64,000 nucleotides of DNA from Clytia hemisphaerica (lineage: Eukaryota; Cnidaria; Hydrozoa; Leptothecata; Clytiidae): the NCBI GenBank assembly GCA_902728285.1, contig CACVBU010000784.1, positions 1,002,463-1,066,462 on the forward strand. Direction: 5' to 3'. Positions 59,801-64,000 of the stretch are shown in pieces. The notes under the pieces are model-generated. The model was not told the DNA's origin. It did no database searches and saw only the letters and a list, made by a program, of their open reading frames with translations. Position numbers and translations under genes: made by a program. The first letter of the stretch is position 1. Each line of letters opens with the position of its first letter.

Positions 59801-62800
59801 TTGACTTCCAAGCCCGAAGGGCTAGACACGAGACTCCTGGATGGGAAATGAAGCCACTTAACTTCCCATCCAGAACGCCCGCGCGTGGTTCTTACACAAA
59901 CGCCGGATTGAAAGTAAAGTCTACCGTTAGAATTCAAAAACTGCAGTCCTAAAAAACAAAGGAACCACTAGATACAATCCGTCGTAATGATTGCGGCGCG
60001 TTCTAGGCGCGTTCTGGATGGGAAATAAGTGGCTTCACTTTTTCTTTCCTGAGAAAGGTTAGAGATTCTACTCTAGCCGCATACCGTACAAATAGAAAAA
60101 GTCTAGTCTCGTTTAAAAATTCCCTTTGAGAGCATATTAAACACATTCGATCCCAAAAATAAAAATTGGCTTGAAAAGAGAAGTCACATTATCGAATTTT
60201 ATCCTATCTTATGTTGCAGATTATTTCAATCGTTTGGCTTCGCTGAACGAACTAAATGTGATGAGTCAGCAACTTTATTTTGATGTTCATAATTTGGTGG
60301 ATCACAAATATATGGCGCATCAAACAGCTTTACTCTACGTAAGCTTCAAATTCTCTTCTTATTGCTCTCAAGAACCTGCAAGGTTTCAGGGGGGGTCAAC
60401 ATTTATAATACCAACCCATAGCCCAAAACCCAACTTTTGACTTTTTCAGCTAAGTTAGCACCACCACCCCAAAATTGGTATCGATACCAATTTGACTTTT
60501 CAGACTTTAAAAATGAAAAAAGGATACCACCACCTGGCTATGGGTCTGGTATCTGAATGTTGATTGAAGGTTTGACCGCCCATAAGTGAACCTTGCCATT
60601 AATAAAGTATTTATATAGTAATATCCAATAACTAATTTTCACCGGCTTTGGATTGGAAGTCATCAGCGTCAAGCAAGTACCAACGTATCCGGCTTAAAAA
60701 CTTAAATTACCGTATTACTTCTATTAGACGCCCTCTTCTTTTAAAAGCCCCCTCGAATAAACGCTCCTCCTAAAAGAAAAATTATTTAATAAACGCCCCT
60801 TCGCATGAACGGCCCCTCTAGGGAAAGGGCGTTTATTAGAAACTTGTGACTTTAAATACCAGTGTTGATTGGGTTTAAAAAGGAAGGTTTAGTCATTTCT
60901 TGAAACCAGAACAGTTTTCGATGCAATTTTAGTCGTTGAACCAAAGAAATTTTGCACTAAAACCCTGATAAAGAACTAAAACAAAGGGTATATTTGCTCT
61001 AAATATTCTACTTTAGACTAAAATAATTTAATAAACTTCCCCTTCTTTTAAACGCCCTCCTCGAATAAACGCCCCTCCTAAAATCGAAAAAAAATAAATA
61101 AAAGCCCCGGGCGTTTATTCGAAGTAATACGGTACTTAATTTTTTTTCTTTTCAGTTATAGTTATCTTTATACAAGAATCAGTCAGATTCGAAAACTCTT
61201 ATGAGATTTAACGAAAAACGTTAAAAAAAGTCATGAATTTCACCCTTTGGATATTACAATCGATTGAATAACATACTGATTTAGTAAACCTTTCCACTAT
61301 TTAGCACGCGATAACGGATTTGGGAGGTTACGTGAAAAGGTATAAGAAGAGTATCGAAGATTGTTTTGGAGTGGTCAAGAAAGCTTTAACAGTTGAGGAT
61401 GACCAAATACCTCACCTACCTTCCAATGAAAAGCAAAGGTATTTATTTTGACACTTTGATGGAATCATGGGGGTCTTAGGGTTTGATTGGTACATCCACT
61501 TGGATCCCTCCCCACTGGAAAAATTGGCCAAAATATGGTTGTGTCTCGGCTTCAAATAATCAGATAAGCTAATCCTCACTGTGAAATATTGTCTGACTTT
61601 TCCATCCCAAACTGAATTTTCTGGCTCGAAAACAATGGAATTCGAACCCCTAGCCATAAAAAAACATGGTAATAACAATCCCCATCGACTTTTGGTCCGT
61701 TATTTTTACCCCAGCCGGCTGGAAAAATCCTACCGGGTCTGAGAGAAGGGGGTGAATTTATTTTCACAAATCTGATAGCTTATATTGTTCGTATCCCAGC
61801 TGGCACACAACGTTGTTTTAACGTTCACAACGTCCATATAACGTTAAATGAACGTTGAAATAATGCTGTGTGCCAGCTGGGATGGTACTGTTTTGATGCT
61901 GACATATTGGCTGTGAAACCAGCTCAATCCCAGGACCTTTACAATTCCATTCTTAGCTCTAGTTTAGACGGCCGACTTTCTGCCCTGCTTAATCTAATTG
62001 TGCGAGTAGGCGAAAATTGGACGCAAAGTTGGCAGGTTAAATACTTGCTTGAAAGTTACAGATGAGATGGAGTTTTTATGAGCGGCCATTTGAAGTAATA
62101 AAAATGACTCGTTCTTTAGAAAAAGATTTAAAAAAGTTTATTACTGGTTAACGACCAACCAAATCAAATAAGAGCTTGTAAAACTCCATCTCGTCCCGAA
62201 AGTCAAAGGTTAAAGACATCGTATTGACGTCAAAAGAGGGCAATGTATTGACTTTAGACGGCCAACTATCTGCCCATTTTAATTTACAATTAGAATAGGC
62301 AGGGCGAAAAGTGGGCCGTCAAAGCTAGAGCCTAATTCCACTGAAAAGTGAGTTTTTGATTTTGCGAAAGATTGACAGTGCGACGACTTCCCCTCCAGGG
62401 GGGGGGGGGGGTTATGCAAGCAGTTAGTACAATGCACTATGTCTACTAACTGCTTTTTCGCATAAAGTTAGTAACACCACCACCCTTTGTACACTTAGTA
62501 CAGTAAGTACTAACTGAATTTTGGGCCAAATTTACACACCACCCTTAAAAAGGCTTTTTGACCACCATGGAAGCAATAAAATCGAATAAAACAAACATAA
62601 AACACTATCGAATTTCTATGACAATCTACAAATTGTTTTTAACATTTCAAAAAAAACTTTTGAAAATTTGGAAAGAAAAAAATCAACTTCCTTGAAATTT
62701 TTTTTGTAAAATACGATTTTTTTTTGGAAAGTGTCCTCACAAAATTTCATTTCTTACGCAGTTAGTACCAAAATTTGGTAATTTTTTAGCAAGGGAACAT

Positions 62801-63055
62801 CCTTTTTTACAGTTAGTTTACCTGAGTACTAAGTGATTTCATCCAATTCATATGACACACCACCAAGGTACTAACCGGCATAGTGGATAGTACCAACTGC
62901 TTAACCCCCCTGTCCCCTCCTTACTATCTCTGTAATATCCAATTGATACAGAACTCTCGCTTTCTCGAACTTCTGTTTTTCAAACTAACGAACAAATTCT
63001 CAGTCTTCTTTATTGGCTGGGAAAGTCGTTGCAGCCGACGAGATATTTTGTATGA
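53871..63055 (+). CDS. Unrecognised conserved-looking gene, 8 exons, 240 residues
   Basis: Exons: 53871-53939, 56520-56635, 58158-58218, 59046-59113, 59312-59420, 60220-60338, 61305-61438, 63004-63055. Every junction is GT-AG and the phases (1, 0, 1, 0, 1, 0, 2) close exactly, ending at TGA 63053-63055. From ATG 53876 the total is 723 nt. The product is rich in predicted helix. Notable stretches are MMLERFGPPLREV at the start, a Cys-containing helix (IFSLCCQLELLCKKNYC), KEIFPKMWWYINQH, NVMSQQLYFDVHNLV and a final SLLYWLGKSLQPTRYFV. I see no signal peptide, membrane segment or catalytic motif. Size and helix pattern would suit a small subunit of a larger complex, but I cannot name the family. 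The third exon has a weak donor (GTAGAA). An additional 5' exon upstream of 53871 is likely, at least non-coding, because the first exon follows an acceptor. Confidence 0.7.
53940..56519. other. Intron 1 of the eight-exon gene
   Basis: Contains a GTTTCTTAAGAA-type repeat patch (54540-54780), related to the GTTCTTA family at 31510-31680 and 59155-59235. A 120-codon minus-strand frame at 55803-56165 has no motif I know and no splice support. No mobile element with clear ends was found. Confidence 0.4.
56690..57145. repeat. Two repeat pieces in intron 2 of the eight-exon gene
   Basis: 56690-56775 is a member of the CGAATAAACGCCC family (see 60708-61134). 56885-57145 is a deleted copy of the long element at 9080-10691: it shares CCTATAAATTAA at its start, CATTAGTTTTTCTGATTTTTT inside, in two pieces, and GGTAGGTCCAATCAGCATC at its end. 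Confidence 0.7.
58374..58486. mobile_element. Small palindromic MITE
   Basis: TTCATGATATGCACCACTGC followed by AATGTCTTC (58374-58402) is mirrored by GAAGACATT and GTAATGGTGCATATCATGAA (58458-58486). The arms are 29 bp with 2 mismatches and the spacer 55 bp. It lies in intron 3 of the eight-exon gene. Confidence 0.75.
59564..59743. mobile_element. Palindromic MITE (about 70-bp arms)
   Basis: TAGTTCTATTTATACTGAG .. TGTCTGAGACGAG .. TATGGAGGAG at the left is mirrored by CTCCTCCATA .. CTCGTCTCAGACGA .. CTCAGTATAAATGGAACTA at the right. It lies in intron 5 of the eight-exon gene. Confidence 0.75.
59838..60038. repeat. Dispersed TGGATGGGAAAT / GTGGCTTCA motif, several copies
   Basis: TGGATGGGAAATGAAGCCAC at 59838 is followed at once by the inverse ACTTCCCATCCAGAAC (to 59875). 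A further copy, GTTCTGGATGGGAAATAAGT then GGCTTCAC, lies at 60011-60038, and a reverse copy (GTGGCTTCATTTCCCATCC) at about 63516-63534. It seems to be the end of another mobile family. Confidence 0.5.
60387..60566. mobile_element. G-run inverted-repeat element (one G-run end), 7-bp target duplication
   Basis: The left end CAGGGGGGGTCAACATT is followed by ATACCAACCCATAG. The right end, read inward, is CAATCAACATTCAGATACC then AGACCCATAG, so the G run is missing on that side. The flanks carry AAGGTTT at 60380-60386 and 60567-60573, an exact 7-bp direct repeat. The interior has ACCACCACC, GGATACCACCACC and a TTGGTATCGATACCAA palindrome. It lies in intron 6 of the eight-exon gene. Confidence 0.75.
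60708..61134. mobile_element. TA-bounded element of the CGAATAAACGCCC family
   Basis: TACCGTATTACTTC at the left and GAAGTAATACGGTA at the right are exact inverted ends. Inside, AATAAACGCCCC, TTTTAAACGCCC and GGGCGTTTATT recur in both directions, so it may be two abutting copies. Partial members lie at 12643-12760, 13190-13265 and 56690-56775. It is in intron 6 of the eight-exon gene. Confidence 0.75.
61794..61882. mobile_element. Small palindromic MITE (TCCCAGCTGGCACACA ends)
   Basis: TCCCAGCTGGCACACA and TGTGTGCCAGCTGGGA are exact 16-bp inverted ends around a 57-bp core. The core contains AACGTT five times (TTTTAACGTTCACAACG and similar). It is in intron 7 of the eight-exon gene. Confidence 0.8.
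61955..62331. mobile_element. Inverted-repeat element (AGCTCTAGTTTAGACGGCC ends)
   Basis: GCTCTAGTTTAGACGGCC .. TTCTGCCCTGC at the left is mirrored by GGCAGGGCGAAAAGTGGGCC .. AAAGCTAGAGC at the right. A second copy of the left motif (TTTAGACGGCCAACTATCTG) lies at about 62263, close to the right end, so the right half may be a nested or duplicated arm. Confidence 0.65.
62396..62912. mobile_element. G-run inverted-repeat element (CAGGGGG..GTTATGCA), 7-bp target duplication
   Basis: The left end is CAG plus a G run, then TTATGCAAGCAGTTAGTAC; the right end is GTACCAACTGCTTAA, then CCCCCCTG. The flanks carry TCCCCTC at 62389-62395 and 62913-62919, an exact 7-bp direct repeat. The interior reiterates the terminal motif (AGTTAGTA or TACTAACTG) at least six times and has ACCACCACC tracts. 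It ends 91 bases before the last exon of the eight-exon gene. Confidence 0.8.
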
Positions 63056-63734
63056 ATTTTCCATGGATTACAAATATCAGGATCTTGATATCAATGAAAA
63101 GCTCACACTCGTTATTAGGCGATAACCTAGTGATTATGGCCATCATAAAGTAGGATCCCTTTAGTGATATATCAATGATATAACATCAAAAGACATCAAC
63201 TTTATTTCACTACAAAAAGTTTATTTTAATCATATACAATTTGACGGGGCGTTAGGGTTTGACGGTATAAGGGTTTTATTTCTGTCGGTCTTTGAATTGA
63301 AAAATGACGGTATTTTTGTAAAACGCGGTGTGGTAACAAGATTAGGATTCTGTGATATTTTTTGTAGTAATTGGTCTTGACAATGAACAAAGAAAAATGT
63401 GTTCGGGGCTAGAGAGGAATCTTTAGCCTTTCGCCGGCAAGAAAAAAAGAAACTTTAAGAACTTTCAATCTTGCGTTTATGTAAAAACCACATGGGTCAC
63501 GTGTTTTAGAAAGAAGTGGCTTCATTTCCCATCCAAGAGCTTTGGATCTAGCACCTTTGGGGTTTTAAAATCGATGGGTATTTTCATGTTGGCCGTACCC
63601 CGTACTCCCTTATACTTATTAACCCAATATAAAATTCCATTTATTATCACGAACTTAATTAATAAAAATAACATGAAATAAAAAGCATAAAATTACATCA
63701 TAAAAAAAGCATAAAAAACATTCATCGTAAAATT
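63056..63734. other. 3' flank of the eight-exon gene
   Basis: No further gene seen. It holds one reverse copy of the TGGATGGGAAAT motif (about 63516-63534) and an AATAAA near 63661. A GACGG-rich patch (63240-63330) faintly resembles the CCGT-rich patch at 34100-34320. Confidence 0.4.
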
Positions 63735-64000
63735 AAAACATTCATCGTAACATTTTTATAAAAGATTACCATAACGTCAATTCAGGGTGCCATTCATCGT
63801 AAAATTAAAACATTCATCGTAAAATTAAAACATTCATCGTAAAATTGAAACATTCATCGTAAAATTAAAACATTCATCGTAACATTTTTATAAAAGATTA
63901 CCATAACGTCAATTCAGGGTGCCATTCATCGTAAAATTAAAACATTCATCGTAAAATTAAAACATTCATCGTAAAATTAAAACATTCATCGTAAAATTAA
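63735..64000. repeat. 20-bp satellite with 132-bp higher-order period
   Basis: The unit CATTCATCGTAAAATTAAAA repeats in tandem. At intervals it is interrupted by a segment with TTTTTATAAAAGATTACC and GTCAATTCAGGGTGC. That segment starts at 63751 and 63883, a spacing of 132 bases. The array is cut by the window end, so its length is unknown. Confidence 0.9.

Noticed and set aside
63735..64000. CRISPR-like appearance of regularly spaced repeats
   Set aside because: The repeats are directly abutting satellite units without unique spacers, and the DNA is eukaryotic.

Overview
This is AT-rich nuclear DNA of an animal. It carries three spliced or metazoan-type protein genes with GT-AG introns, a Sox HMG-box gene, a class A GPCR and an Integrator subunit. 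A cnidarian (coral, anemone or relative) fits the single-coding-exon GPCR, the LINE and copia types and the many short inverted-repeat elements, but that placement is inference; the sequence proves only 'metazoan'.

Layout. 1-2161: 3' part of a decayed Ty1/copia element with its probable 3' LTR. 2995-3753: an 87-bp tandem repeat abutting a LINE reverse-transcriptase scrap. 3770-4194: a MITE with a perfect 8-bp target duplication that carries a tRNA-like sequence. 4950-5249: the first of several G-run inverted-repeat elements. 5767-26734 (+): a complete 18-exon INTS6 gene (Integrator complex subunit 6, 1062 codons by my splicing), with introns packed with transposon remnants, including a 7.8-kb intron 5. 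26735-31336: T-rich intergenic or 5' region. 31337-33443 (+): a Sox-family HMG-box transcription factor whose long last exon is split by one frameshift. 34667-35773 (-): a class A GPCR with an acceptor site directly at its ATG. 35774-53870: about 18 kb of mostly non-coding DNA full of nested palindromic elements, two possible orphan exons, a second tRNA-like repeat and a 5'-truncated LINE (51987-53274, -). 53871-63055 (+): an eight-exon gene for a 240-residue, helix-rich protein that I do not recognise. 63735-64000: a 20-bp satellite with a 132-bp higher-order period, running off the window.

The three host genes do not form a pathway. INTS6 acts in snRNA 3'-end processing and Pol II attenuation; Sox is a DNA-binding regulator; the GPCR is a membrane receptor.

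The most unusual signal is a set of four non-autonomous elements (4950-5249, 17213-17805, 60387-60566, 62396-62912). They share an architecture (G-run terminus, exact 7-bp target duplication, terminal motif mostly reiterated inside, short ACCACC-type tracts) but have no evident interior homology. All coordinates and splice sites were read by eye. No database or alignment software was used.
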